Positions 46,176 through 58,390 of a DNA stretch of 64,000 bases are shown piece after piece. The notes under the pieces were generated by a model that searched no databases, was not told the DNA's origin, and saw only the letters and a list, made by a program, of their open reading frames with translations. The stretch's first letter is position 1. Each line of letters starts with the position of its first letter. The translations under genes and the position numbers were made by a program. The stretch is taken from assembly GCF_029873635.1 (NCBI RefSeq), contig NC_080423.1, forward strand, positions 94,221,691 through 94,285,690. The letters are read 5' to 3'. The stretch is from Malania oleifera (Eukaryota; Streptophyta; Magnoliopsida; Santalales; Ximeniaceae).

Positions 46176-46640
46176 CAGGGTATGATGGTTTAATCGATCC
46201 TTGGACCATTTGGACACCTTTAGGGTGTTGATGCAATTGCAAGGCGTACCCGATGCAATCATGTGCTGAGCATTTGTAGCCACCCTAAAAGAGAATGTTA
46301 GTGCGTGATATCAAACCCTAAAGCCTGGCTTTATCAGATTCATTTCTGAAATGGAGCAGCAGTTTGTCGGGTATATGTTAGCAGCCAAGGCAAAAACCTC
46401 AACTCATCTTATAGGTCTTGTCTAAGGGGAATATGAGACACGTAAAAAGTTCATGTGTCGCTTTGTAAACTTCACTTTAGATATTTGAAACTTGGATCTT
46501 GGGGTAGCGGTAGCAGCTCTGGCAACAATTCTTCAACCGAGGGACTTCATGGACTTTATGAGGAAAAAACCCCCCAACCAATATGGGGGAACTAGTCACA
46601 TGATCCCAGAAATACATCAATAAGAAGTTATAACCACAAG
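46176..46640 (+). pseudogene. Decayed gag of a Tat-type gypsy element
   Basis: Plus-strand translation gives YDGLIDP, then after a one-base shift HLDTFRVLMQLQGVPDAIMC, then AFVATLKEN, FIRFISEMEQQFVGYMLAAK and FMCRFVNFTLDI. This is the Retrotrans_gag pattern of Tat/Retand-like elements. The visible stops sit where the family has Arg, Trp, Gln and a further Arg-type codon (TGA, TGA, TAA, TGA), consistent with C-to-T decay. Confidence 0.8.
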
Positions 46641-46817
46641 AAGAAGTCGGGCCAATATGTAAAGGAAAAGTCTAAGGGACTTGGATGAAGTGGCTAAGGA
46701 GGGGAAGGAAGCAACTTATAGACATACGACACGAACTCTAGTGGCACAAACCCAATGGCATGAATCCCAATTATGCGAATCCCAATGGCGTGGATCAACA
46801 TGCCTAGACCAACAACA

Positions 46818-47100
46818 ACCCATCTGATGAGCACCACTCATATGGCCCTGATGATCTACCCATTTAATGAGCGCAACTCATGAGGCAACAAAGGAGTAAG
46901 CATAGCTCACCATTAATGACCCATCTGATGAGCACCACTCATGAGGCCTTGAAGACCTACCTATTTGATGAGCATAGCTCATGAGGCAACAAAAGAGTGA
47001 GCACGACTCACCAGTAATGACCCATTTGATGAGAACCACTGATGAGGCCCTAAAGACTTGTCTATTTGATGAGCATAGCTCCTAAGGCATCAAAGACATC
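46818..47100. repeat. 101-bp tandem repeat, ~2.8 units
   Basis: ACCCATYTGATGAG starts at 46818, 46919 and 47020 (period 101), each followed by a TTTGATGAGC...CTCATGAGGCA half-unit. Such arrays are common between gag/pol and the LTR of Tat elements. Confidence 0.92.
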
Positions 47101-47300
47101 GACTTGGATTAATCCAAAGAGGGAAGACATCGACTCGGATCGAGCCAATAAATTATGTAATATGGGTAAGCTAAGAAGCCCTATAGCTAGCTTAGATTAA
47201 GTTGGAATGCTCAAGGACTGATTCGGATTACATCAAAAGCTCATATGGCAAACCTCTAAACACTCTCGAATAAAAGAATTTATTTCAAATATTCGAGAGT

Positions 47301-47800
47301 AAGGGGGCAACTAATACACCCAAAATTGGTAGGCATACTAATGAGGGGATACGGCAACAAAACCACCATTGATACTTCACATAATCGCGCTTGAGTTATC
47401 TGTAACCCCCCGATACAATTACAAAGTCACTGTTGATATCCTACGTAATTATCCTTAAGTTATCTGTCACCCCCTAAACATAATAACACGCTTTTAAAAA
47501 CTAATTTGAAGGAGGATCTATCTCCACCACTCTAAAAAGGGGATCACATTAGGAGGTAAACATCTCATTCTCACTCACTCTGCACTTACTGTTGCAATCT
47601 GAAACTCCCATATATTCCCTAACTTAGGCATCAAAGTGGTCCCCGGAGTACACTCTGGGTCCTCCAACTCATTCTTATTTGATTTTTTTCAGGTGGTTTC
47701 GATCGAAGGATGGTTTGAGAAAAGCCATTTGATTCTTGGCAGCTTAAAAGGAATAATTATTTCTTATCTATTCCTTATTAGTAATTGATATTATTATTTA
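47301..47800 (+). repeat. Polypurine tract and LTR of the Tat-type element
   Basis: AAGGGGGCAAC (47301-47311) is the polypurine tract. The LTR follows as TAATACACCC, probably TG mutated to TA. U5 contains CTTAGGCATCAAAGTGG and CTGGGTCCTCCAACTC, typical of this lineage. The right end is not sharp and is placed near 47800. The element's pol is missing. Confidence 0.7.
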
Positions 47801-48836
47801 TTTTATATATAGTAATTATATAACTAATCGTAGCGAACTTACTAAAACTAATCTATTGCTGGCAATAGACATTTCGCAAATCAAATTTAACATTAGAATT
47901 CATATAAATAAAACACATGCTTTGCTGTAGGGGCAAGTACTTTCATTTGAAAATTTAAATTAACATTACATTAGCACTTGGTCCCAAATAAATGAGAAAC
48001 ATGCTTTGATGTGAATGCCAAAAATATGGGTCGCACAATTTTAATGGGTGCAAGTGTAAATTTAAGGTCATGTGATTTCTGAATTTCAAATCTTATATGA
48101 AAATACCGATTCTTGCCATCATCTTTTAACATTATGAGTTACAAAATTTAAGATAGAATATTAAAGAATTCTTGCTAATTTTGTTGATGCTCCAAAAATA
48201 GCAAAATATTAGAATTTTGTTGTTCGTTTTACGAAAAAACATCGAAAGAAACTTTTAAAAATAATATAAAATTAATAATTTGCTAAATAACTTTTTCATG
48301 TTTAGTCTAAATCTTTGAAAGCATGAATTCTGGTACTGACTTTGAATTTAAGTACTTTTACACTATATTTTGTCTAAATCTATAAAAATTCATGTAAAAG
48401 TTTGAAATTTGTGCTCTCAAATAATATTTTAATAAATTTCAACCAATCAAGTAATTTGACATGACTTAAGAAAAAATTTTGAGATAATTTTTTGTGATGA
48501 ATAGAAATTTTAATTCCCCCTTTCATTTTTTAACATATTAAATAAAAATTTTAACCTTCAATTTTTCTCTGCGAGTAAATGATTAAAAAGAGGCAATAAA
48601 CAAAATTTTCATTCATTAACGGATTTTTAAAAAATAATGAATTAGCAGTGGCATTTTTAAAAATGAAAATAATTTCCTTTTTTAAATAAAAAATTAAAAA
48701 TAAAAGAAAACAAAAGAATATGCCATCTTTATCGTTAAATTTTAAAAAATAAAAACAGCGACCGCTCTTCAAATGCCGCCTCCGATCGAAGTTGACGCCA
48801 AAGGTCGAATGGCTTCTCCGACGAGATCAACCCTTC
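47801..48836. other. AT-rich intergenic DNA
   Basis: No gene. The last few hundred bases probably include the 3' UTR of the minus-strand LEA_2 gene. Confidence 0.45.
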
Positions 48837-49457
48837 TCATACCTTCGTCTGATACTTGCAGCTGTTCTTCACCACAGTCCGATTCACAAAAACCACCGTC
48901 AAATCGCAACTAGTGAAAGCCGTCCCCCGAATCTTGAACAAATTCAGAATCGTAAATTTCCCGGGAATTCTCGTTGAAGTGGTGATCGGCAGCACTCCGG
49001 ACGACGCGTCGGCGTAAACCCGGGAATCGGAAAGCATCCGGTTGGAGCGGACGGTGAGGGTGACGTTCATGGAGGAGGTCCCGTCGGCGGAGATCTCACC
49101 GTCGGGAATGGTGGCGTCCCCGACGACTTCGTCTCGGTACAGGAGCAAAGCGATTCCGCGGCCGTAATCGACTCCGACCTTGTTTGGGTTGTTCAGGGAG
49201 AGGTCGACGCCGACGGTGATGTTCAGGGAGGCCTTGAGGTTGGGGACGTCCAGAGAGACGTCGAGGTTTTTGAGAGTGACGACGTCGACGGTGGCCACGG
49301 GCCTTTTGGGGATGAAGATTGCGCAGAGTACAATCGCAATCAGCACCAGGATTATGACGACGACGACCCCAACCACCGCCAAACAGATCCTTCTGCCCTT
49401 CCGAGCTGGGGGAGGATAATATGGCCCCCCTGCGTATTCTGAGTACGGATAATCCAT
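48837..49457 (-). CDS. LEA_2 / NDR1-HIN1-like membrane protein (second paralog)
   Basis: A single-exon gene of 206 residues, ATG at 49455-49457 and TGA at 48837-48839. The N-terminus is cytosolic and Tyr/Pro-rich (YPYSEYAGGPYYPPP), then KGRR. One transmembrane helix lies at about residues 24-49 (CLAVVGVVVVIILVLIAIVL). The LEA_2 domain follows, with LSLNNPNKVGVDYG carrying the family's NPN motif, NVTLTV, RIPGKFTILNLF and the C-terminal SCKYQTKV. Potential N-glycosylation sites are NIT, NVT and NRT, all on the outer side of the predicted anchor. It resembles the At1g64065-like group. Such proteins are small membrane-anchored stress and defence factors; the exact role is unknown. Codon use is GC-rich and the frame is clean, so it is likely functional. 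It is the same length and orientation as the gene at 13221-13844, but the two are clearly divergent. Confidence 0.93.
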   Translation of the reverse strand: MDYPYSEYAGGPYYPPPARKGRRICLAVVGVVVVIILVLIAIVLCAIFIPKRPVATVDVVTLKNLDVSLDVPNLKASLNITVGVDLSLNNPNKVGVDYGRGIALLLYRDEVVGDATIPDGEISADGTSSMNVTLTVRSNRMLSDSRVYADASSGVLPITTSTRIPGKFTILNLFKIRGTAFTSCDLTVVFVNRTVVKNSCKYQTKV

Positions 49458-49648
49458 GAAATTGAATCTTGAATCGGGAATTCAATTCCAGATTTGAGAT
49501 TTACAAATACCCGGTAATAAAACAAAGGATTTGGCGAATTTGATCGAACAATTCGATCGATCTGTGAATGCAAATGATTAAAAACCTAAAACCCTGTTTC
49601 CCAGTACTGAAGATTTTATGCGCTCTGTTTCAGGGGGCAAATGTGAAT

Positions 49649-51030
49649 AAATACTTGAAATTCTGAGATTGAATGGGATCATAACTAGTAATGAAAATTG
49701 CATGCTGAGATTTCAATTCTCTGTATTAAATGAGCATTGATTGCATGAGCATGCATATCTCCACGTTGAGTTTTTTATTTAATCCGGTTTGGCTCGGCTC
49801 CCTTCTGCGGCATAGACGTCCGGCGGGATGACCGGAGTTCCGGCCATCAATGAGGTAGCTTTTTTAGAAAAGAACTTCTCTTCCACGCCGATAATCATTT
49901 GATATTCAGGTGTCACGCGGATTGTATTCTTTTTGTTGGACTATGTTTTTTGAATTAAATTTGAAAAAATAGAATTTATATAGCACACGGTTCAGGCTCG
50001 AACGACGACATGTGCATGATCAGAATATCAAATGTAGATAAATTTTATTCTATTTTTCATTTTTTACGTTTTTTCAAAAAAGAAAAAGAAAAAGAAAAAG
50101 ATTATGAAATATTTAGCTCATGCTTAAGTGACATTAAATTTTACAAAATCACTCAAAATTTTAAATTATTTACAAATGCGAAATAATTTAGTTAAAAATA
50201 TTTTTAATTGTACAAAATATTTTTTTTATTTATTTTTTCAAAAAAATCATAATAATATTATCTAATTATTCATTTTACAATATTTGTATGAAATAAATGA
50301 CAATAAATATACATTTTGTCACTATTTTTTTTGTGAAAATAGTTTTACTTTTTATTTTTAATTTTTAAATAATTATTATAAACATTTTACCTTGTTTTCT
50401 AGACGTATGTCTCAGGGAAAAAAAAAATGTAAATGGGAAACCCTCTTTTTCATGATCAATATATACAAACAAATACTCGAAATTATGAGACTTTGATTTT
50501 TGGAGGTTGAATGGAAACAAAAATAATTATGGAAATTGTTGTTGAGATTTTAAGTTTCTGTATTAAATGAACATCAATTACATGAGCATGAACGTCCATG
50601 CATGTTGAGTTTTTGATTTAATCCGATTTTAAATTGATCTGGTTCCTGTTATTAACGATGATCAAGTTTTAGCATAGACCTATTCATTTAGGCCACTTGA
50701 TGTAAAAGTAGTGATACCGAATATAATCCTTTTATATGAAGTAATATTTACATAAAATAATTTGAAAAACAAAATTTATCAGCGCACGGTTAATGTTGGA
50801 CACAATGTGCATAATCATGTGAAAATAATTTTATTTATTTTTTAAAAAGAGTTAATGGTTGTTTATTGATCTAATTAATGGGTATAGACTAAAATAATGA
50901 AAGATTCAACCCATGTTGCATTTTCAAGCCACATACTAGAAATTACTAGGTTAGAATATGCAAGGACAATAATTTTTATAAATCAAAATTTTAAATTGCC
51001 TGCAAGCATGGAATAATTTAGTTGAAAACA
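49649..51030. repeat. Tandem duplication upstream of the second LEA_2 gene
   Basis: Copy 1 (about 49649-50215) and copy 2 (about 50473-51030) share AATACTYGAAATT, CTGTATTAAATGA, ATGAGCATG, GTTGAGTTTTT-ATTTAATCCG, then AAATTTATA/AAAATTTATC with GCACACGGTT/GCGCACGGTT, and GAATAATTTAGTT in the same order. The duplicated block starts about 190 bp upstream of the ATG, so it includes promoter sequence. Confidence 0.75.
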
Positions 51031-51319
51031 TTAAGACTCATTTGGATTAAGAGATTTATGGAGAAAGGAAAGGAAAATATATCTCTCCATTTCACTTGTT
51101 TGAATTACATTTTAAAATAAATGGAAAGTAAAAAGTATGAAATTTGGTAACTTCCTTTTTTTTTTTTTTGTGCGAATCTCTTCAAAAGTAAAAAGAGCTG
51201 GAGAGAAAAAAAAATGGAGACTAACTTTATAGTATTTTTTATATATATATAAAAAAGCAAACAATTCCTTAAGAGAATAAATTTTTGATAAAATAATTTT
51301 AAAATCAATAATAAATACA
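51031..51319. other. Probable MITE relic
   Basis: TAAGACTCATTTGGATTAAG marks a Tourist-like end within the second copy of the duplication. The other end is unclear. Otherwise AT-rich. Confidence 0.35.
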
Positions 51320-51950
51320 CACTACAAAAGAAAAATGAATTTTTAGTGACAAAATTATTAGCGATGAAGCTAAAATCGTCACTAATAATGAGTCATTAGT
51401 GAGGAAAATAAAATTCATCACTAATAGTCAAAGTATTAGTGAGAGTTATTGAAACTGTCACTAATAATTAATGCATTTTTAGTAACGAAACTGAAATCAT
51501 CACTAATACTTTCATCACTAAAAGGAAATTTTTAACTCAAACTATTGCAGAAAAATATTAGCAATGATTTTTTGGGTATTAGTGGCGATTATGATCCATC
51601 ACTAATAGTCTACTATTAGTGACAGTTTTTGAAACCGTCACTAAAACCTTTAACCATAACCTTTATTTTCCCTTCGCCCTGAAACCCCAAATCCCCCCTA
51701 TTCGCGCTGAAATCCCAAACCTCCTTGCACAATCAGACCCTCCTCCCCATCCTCTCAGCACGATCGAAGCCCACCGCCAGACGCACCTCCAGGCTATCGT
51801 CAGATGCACCGCCGCCACTGCACCATCGCCGTATGCAGTGCCGCCGCTACCCACTGCCGCCTGCAAGAAGGTGTGCTCCTTCTCTTCCTCCTCCCCCTCG
51901 TCTTCTTCTTCTTCTTCTTCTTCTTCTATTATTGTATTTTTGTGTGTACG

Positions 51951-51992
<42 letters not shown>

Positions 51993-52000
51993 TTATTGTC
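51320..52000 (+). mobile_element. CACTA transposon 5' end, copy 1
   Basis: It starts CACTACAAAAGAAAAA, the terminal signature of CACTA elements, followed by many subterminal repeats of the GTCACTAATA/TATTAGTGAC type in both orientations up to 51650. A GC-rich leader exon follows (ATCCCCCCTATTCGCGCTG, CACGATCGAAGCC, CGCCGCTACCCACTGCC) ending CTGCAAGAAG|GT, a splice donor. No transposase and no 3' end were found, so it is a truncated or non-autonomous copy. Confidence 0.8.
51898..51988. repeat. (CTT)n and (TG)n microsatellites
   Basis: About ten CTT units (51898-51929) and about 17 TG units (51955-51988), just after the splice donor of the CACTA leader. Confidence 0.93.
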
Positions 52001-54214
52001 TTTTGATATTGAACTATAGTTTTAACAATTACATTTTATTTGACCTCTTGCGTGTTTATGTTGAAATTTTTACTTCTCGATAGTATCAGTTGAGCATATT
52101 TCTGCACATTGAGACGTGTCTATTGAAGAATCATATGGTCTTGACATTATCTTAGATTGATAGTTCCTTGAAGGCCTTGATTTTTTGGAGTCTTCAATTT
52201 TATATTAGTTTCTTCTGATATTAATTATTTCATCTTCCCCTTTATATTTTGATTTTGGTGTACTTTATAATTTGAAATACAATGTCATACAACATAGGAT
52301 TTTTGTTGGTAGTGCTAGCATCCATATTGTGTCTCCTTTCATTTTGTAATCATGTGTTATATAATGTAGGACAGGAATGATTGACCTAGTCCTACGGTTC
52401 AACCCTCACACAAGCACATACACTCAAAACACTTTGGATTAAGAATTCAATTAGTTATAATAAAAACCATAAGTTATGTTTCATTTCACATGTTGTTTGA
52501 TTTTTGAAAAGGTGTATAATGTTGTCCAAAAATAAGTCCCAAGTGTTTACTGATCAAGGAATCTAGTTTTATGTGGAAGATGTTACTTTCAAAATCAAGA
52601 TTTCAAGTTCTAAGCTACCAAGCTAACATTAATACAACTGATTTTAGCTAGCAAGTATCAATATTGAAAACTAATGGTTCATATGTACTATTCAAACATG
52701 GAAGTTCAGATTTTCAAGTAAAGGCTTACACAAAATTAAGTAAGGGTTCAAACAATTATTGAAGTTACCAAGAGATTCGATGGATGGCTTGACATTGTTC
52801 AAGACGAGCTAGACCATGTTGTAAGTCCTTCATTCAAGCTTTGAAACACTAAGACAAATGCATCAATAGAGTATAGATGTAATAGTCATGTGGATGTCTA
52901 AGGGAAGTGGTCGTGGGGGTGTATTTTGGGTGGTAGCCGCATGGGTGAGAGGGAAGAGATGGAGATCGAGTCACTGGATAAATAGTGGTCTCTCACCACT
53001 TGATCTCCGCAGAGAACGTCGTAGCCTCACACTACACAATCGGAAGATTGGACAAAGCTAAACAATCTTCAACAAAAGGATTCTATTCAATATTCAACTT
53101 AAGCTTAACTTTGAGTTCTTACAATGAAGGGATATTTATATATAGCTAGCATAGGGGGAACAAAACATTAACAAGCCTAGCTAGCATGGGGGACAAAGCA
53201 TTACTAACTTACACTCCCCATACAAGCATGGGAGACAAACACAATTATTGCTAGCACAACTTACTAACACAATAAACACTCTCATAGCTTACTAAGTACA
53301 CACATGCAAGCTTTGTTGTCTTGCATTATTACAAATGAAATATAAACATTAGCCAAAAGGAACTCAAATTCGTGTGGGGCCCATGGAGTCGTGTGGGGTC
53401 TACAAACCATGTGGGGCCCATATGGGTCTTGAAGTTGATCTTGTTTCAATACTTCACTTATTCTTCAAGCACCTAATAATCTTGAAATAAAATATCCAAG
53501 AAAATACAATAAAATGTCCAAACAAACACAAATCCAAAATAATAAAGTCTTCATCAAAAGTCTTCCATCAAAAGTAAATTGTTTTCAAGAAATCTCACGT
53601 GTACCTACAAAATAGTTAAGAACAATAATGGGCACCGGGAGGTCGTCCACGTGTCACCATATTGGCGAAGGAAACAGTCAAGGCCTGCTGATCCCCATCA
53701 TTATATTTAACAGAATGGTTCAAATTGTCCCCTCTTTTGAGAAGGTCTTTCATTATATAGGCAAGACTGCCAGTTATACAAGGAAACTTAAATCTATACA
53801 TGTTAATTATGCAGATTGATCTTAGGAAGCTATATATGGTAAGCCAGCTAATTTACATAGAGTGATTTTAGGAAGCTATATGTGGTAAGTTAAATCCCCT
53901 CTCTTATTTATGAAAGTATATACAACCTAGATTAATAGCTATTAACAATGCATAATTTATGGCCTTCTATTGACACCCCCCCCCCTTCAAATTGATGTGG
54001 GTTATCCGCCATAAACATCAATTTGTTTGTAAGAAAATTATGCCATTTCTATGTGAGAACCTTGGTGAAAATATTTGCCACTTGAAGATTACTAGAAATA
54101 TAAGGAAGAGAGATAGACCAAGCTACCAACCAGCGTACAAGAGGCTACAAGGTCTGATAACAAGTCACCCTCTTCTTTGACTGCCTTTAACCCAAATTGG
54201 ACTCTAATTTAAAG
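52001..54214. other. Unassigned repeat-like DNA between the two CACTA ends
   Basis: No gene. 52870-53980 looks LTR-like: it has repeated GTGTGGGGCCCAT phrases (53380-53430), a TATTTATATATAG possible TATA (53148) and an ACACCCCCCCCCCTTCAAATTGATG stretch resembling the leader of some Copia elements. Boundaries cannot be fixed. Confidence 0.35.
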
Positions 54215-54900
54215 AAATGTTCATATAATAAGTGACGAAATTATTAGTGACGGAGCTAGAATCGTCACTAATAATGACCCGTTAGTATTGAAAATAAAAT
54301 TCGTCACTAATAGGGCATTTTTACTGGTGAAGATGAAATCATCACTAAAGGTAGATTTTCCACTCAAAATATTGCGGGAAAATATTAGCAATGATTTTTG
54401 AGGTTTTAGTGACCAAAATTTTTGTCACTAATAGTGGACAATTAGTGATGGTTTTTGAAACTGTCACTAAAGTATTTACCAAAAAATCCCATTTCTCCTT
54501 CGTTTCTTCGCGCTAATTTCCCCAAATACCCTCTCATCTGAAACCCTTCCCTCTCCCAGCTCCTTTGCGCTCCTCCCTCCTCCCTCCACCTTTGGTACCC
54601 ACTGCCACTGTCGGACGCACGCAGTCCCCTCTTGGCTCAAATCCCAAAACCCCCAAAACCCTCTCTCTCCCAGCTCCCTGCACTCGTGCGAAGCCCTCCT
54701 CCCACCTCCTATCCTCCCTACACGATCGAAGCCTACCACTGCCGCTCCATAGCCGGACGTGCCGCTGCCTCCGTGCCACTTTCGTACGCAGTGTCGCCGC
54801 TACCCACGGCCACCTGCAAGAAGGTATGCCTCCTTCGTGCCTCCTCCCCCTCCCCCTCATTCTTTTCTTCTTCTTCTTAGTGGCGACTCCAATGAACCTG
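54215..54900 (+). mobile_element. CACTA transposon 5' end, copy 2
   Basis: The same subterminal array (AGTGACGAAATTATTAGTGA, GTCACTAATA, ending GAAACTGTCACTAAAG) and a related leader exon (CACGATCGAAGCCTACCACT, GTGTCGCCGCTACCCACGG, CTGCAAGAAG|GT) as copy 1. The outermost CACTACAA is lost. The leader is longer because a CTCTCCCAGCTC segment is repeated. Confidence 0.78.
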
Positions 54901-55533
54901 AAATAACACAAACCTCTCATCCATCGCCATCCTTGGTCAAGCACATGTCGACAATGATTAGATATTAATTGTTGCATTTTGAATATTGGCTTGAATTTGG
55001 ACTATGTTATTGGTTGGATGAATGTTGCAGCATGAAGAGTACTTGTTTGAAATCATGATTAATATTATTGCATGTTGAGCGTATTGGTATGATTCTAGGA
55101 TTGTGTTGTTAATTGAGTAATGAATGTTGTAATATGCTTAGTTTAGATTGTGATTATTGATTACATGGATGGGCATTATGACATGTCAAACACATTTGAA
55201 TGGTTTCAATGGATTGCATGATTAAATGATGTTGGCCTATCTAGACGACTCGTTAATTGAATGTTTGATTGGGTGGATAAATGAGGTAATCGATTGAATC
55301 TGGTTTACTAAATCTGTGATTTATTCCCTATCCTCAAGTTCATTTGAATGATCCACCTTTGGATTTGAATTATTTTAACCTAGTTTAGCTTGTACCAATT
55401 TAGACCCAAATTTTACTCAAGTAAACCCAATACCTAGAACCAAATACTATTTGAATTAACCTAAAGGCTAAGACTCGATTGCTATTAGGGTGATCCCAAA
55501 CCTGGACTAGACTACTATTTGGATCAACCTAAG
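54901..55533. other. Non-coding DNA, possibly CACTA intron
   Basis: Continues from the CACTA leader donor without a gene; AT-rich, with repeated TGAATGTTG phrases. Confidence 0.35.
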
Positions 55534-55739
55534 TGTAGAGACCTGAGAAAATATAATAACAAGAGAATAAATAAAAAGGAGGAAATTTGGTTTGGGGAAA
55601 CCCCAAATCGTCCACGGTTTTTTCTGAGGGGCACAGAAAATCATCGATGATTTTATTTTACTGAGGTGCAGTAACGGGTAAAACAGTAAAACGGGGTGGG
55701 TTAAAAACCCAAACCGTCGACGGTTTTCTGTGTAGAGGT

Positions 55740-55748
55740 GATATAAAG
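55740..55748 (+). promoter_or_regulatory. TATA box of LTR X
   Basis: GATATAAAG about 20 bases after the last palindrome AACCGTCGACGGTT. Confidence 0.55.
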
Positions 55749-56184
55749 AAAGTTTTGCAAGCATTTCTCAAATGAAAATAAATTTGTTCTTTCTTCTCTC
55801 CTAAACCCTATGGTTCTTCCCTCTATTTTCTCCATAAATGTTCATTTTGACAATTTGGAACCACCACGAGGTTCATAGAGTGATTCTCTGTAAGTTTACC
55901 AAAGTGGATTGTTAAGTTGGGATTTCGGGACACCATCCCAAAATCAGGGTAAGTGAGATATTTTAGAATTTTATTGTTAATTTAAAGTATTCGGAATCTA
56001 GGAAGTGTTAAATGAGTGTTGTTCTGAGATTTGAGTTGATAAACTCGGGTTGTTGAATTAGGGTTCGGGTGAGCGTCGTAAGCCTCGTTTTGGGGTCCCA
56101 GCGGGCTTAATTCAGGAAACTAAGTAAGCGGAATAGATTAAGCCAGTTGAATTGTAAATTTTACCAATTAAAATGGAAATTATA

Positions 56185-56195
56185 TGTTTATATAT

Positions 56196-56231
<36 letters not shown>
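56185..56231. repeat. (TA)n microsatellite in LTR X
   Basis: About 20 TA units with a few CATA interruptions. Confidence 0.93.
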
Positions 56232-56496
56232 GACTATCATCTGGGTTTTAAAAGAAAAGTCAACCATTTGAACTGTGATTTTTGAGCCTAGGGCAATAGT
56301 TATTATTTGTAATGACCCGAAAAAAAAAATTATTAAAAAAAAATAATTAATCAATCAATTAATTAAACATTATTCAATTAATGTATTAAATAAACAAGCA
56401 AAAAGAAATAGTATGAAAAAAAAAATTATTAATTAATTAATGAATTAATTAAATATTATTTAAATAAATAAAAAGTAATAGTAAAAAAAAAATAGA

Positions 56497-56502
<6 letters not shown>

Positions 56503-56533
<31 letters not shown>

Positions 56534-56562
56534 TTTAATGTATGTATATATAAAAGTTAAAG

Positions 56563-56618
<56 letters not shown>
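56503..56618. repeat. (TA)n tracts in solo LTR Y
   Basis: Two TA runs (56503-56530 and 56568-56618) separated by AAAGTTTAATGTATG-like sequence. Confidence 0.93.
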
Positions 56619-56620
<2 letters not shown>

Positions 56621-58039
56621 GTTATCTAAAAGTAAGTTAAAAGAAAAAAAAAAAAGAAAAAAAAGAAAAAGAAAAAGAAGATGAAACTCAGACGTCTCTC
56701 TCTCAATCTCTTTCTGAACTTTCTCCTTCTTCCTCTATTTCACCCGTCGCCTCTCTGTCTCCGCCTCTCTCTCTCCCCTCATTTCTTGATAAATATTCGA
56801 CCGATCGGGAAACGGAAGGTGCCGTTGGGTTCCTAACTCCGCCACTGACATTTCTATTGGAGCGGATTTGTCGTGGGAACGACTTAGGTATTGCTCCAGG
56901 GGAAAGGTAATTTTCCTCCAATTTCTCAATTTCTGGTTAAATCTACTATTGAATCGAAGATCAGGCACCACCACTGGGTCTTAATCGTCGTTGTCGTCAT
57001 TTTGGTGCAGGTAATTTTTTAATTGGGGTTTTCTAGGCCTTACTCCAAAGCAAGAGTGAGATTTGGGAAATTTGGCAATTTGGCTAAATTTAAGGGTATA
57101 TTTATTTATTTAGGAATTGTAGGCCTAGGAAATATTTAAATAATATTTTATTCAAGAATAATTTATTGGAGTTAGGAATTTTTTTATTTAGGGTCCGGGT
57201 GAGCGCCGCAGGTATTTTTAGGAGTCCCTGTTGGCGTAGTTCAAGAAATCAGGTAAGGGAGAAATTTATATATTAAATCAGGTTTTTTCATGAATTAAAA
57301 AAAATGAACATATGTTATTTATGTATATATGTTTTTTTTATGTGGGTTTAAAATGCTAACCATGAAATTTATGTTTTCTGAGCTTAAGATTGTCGATATA
57401 GTTATGTATGTGTGAAAGTAAACAAACGAAAGTGAAAGGAATTTTCTAAGGAATTATGTAAGAAATGAAGTTATTTTGAACATGTAAATGTTAAATGTGG
57501 GTTGGCTTATTTTATAAGAAATATATATGAATTTTACTGCTAAATTGTGTGGCATGAGAATTTGTGCAAATTATATGTTAAATGTATGAGATGCAGGTTA
57601 AGTAAGTAAAACAATGAGAATAAAATATGATATGGACAATGTTGCCTGTGTATGTTAAATGCAACCATGTAAATGTAAGACAGTTGAAAGAGAGCCATGT
57701 TAGTAGATCTAGCACACTTCTGTGTAGACTAATTGATGACAGTTAAAAGGAGCTGTGTTAGTAGATTTAGCACGTTTCTACGTAGACTAACTGATGATGG
57801 CTAAAGACCAGCTGTAGTACGAAGTAATGAAATGAAATGTTATGCAATGAAATGATGATGAAATGAAATGAAAAATGTAAATGATGTAATTGGAAAAGAG
57901 CCACTTAAACTGAAACCAAATGCAAAGTTAATTTATGAACAGGAATGAATGTGCATGAATGTATAATAACAGAAAAGAATGATGTATTATGATAATAGAA
58001 GTATGTATGTAAGTAGAACATGTTACGATTGGGCGAGGC

Positions 58040-58390
58040 ATACCTTCGCCTAAGGGCTTGCTGAGTAAGGCGAGTGCACTAGTAGTTTCAGATGTGGCAG
58101 TAGCTACATAATGCACAAGGGTAGAGGGAACCTACTTGTATGGGCGGGTAGAATTCCTAATCCTTAGGGCCTTTGCCGGTAAACTATTGTTGAATGTGTG
58201 AGTACGAGATCAATCTAACACTTGAGGGCTTGCTGAGTAAGGTGAGTACCCTGATATGCTTAAATTGTAACCTTCGGGTTGTTAAATGTATCAGAGCAGA
58301 ATGGTGCTACTTGTATGGGCGGGTAATCACCCCTATCCTCGGGTAATCTCGTGGGTTAAACATTTGCATGTGTTTGTTTAGGATCAGAAA
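58040..58390. repeat. ~175-bp tandem pair in LTR Y
   Basis: GGGCTTGCTGAGTAAGG at 58054 and 58226, and CTACTTGTATGGGCGGGTA at 58132 and 58307. Confidence 0.85.

Noticed and set aside
51663-51953. Glu-rich minus-strand frame
   Set aside because: Translation of a (CTT)n microsatellite.
54534-54977. Minus-strand frames over the CACTA leader
   Set aside because: Composition artefact of a GC-rich, pyrimidine-biased leader; no domain, and the plus strand carries a splice donor and CACTA repeats.
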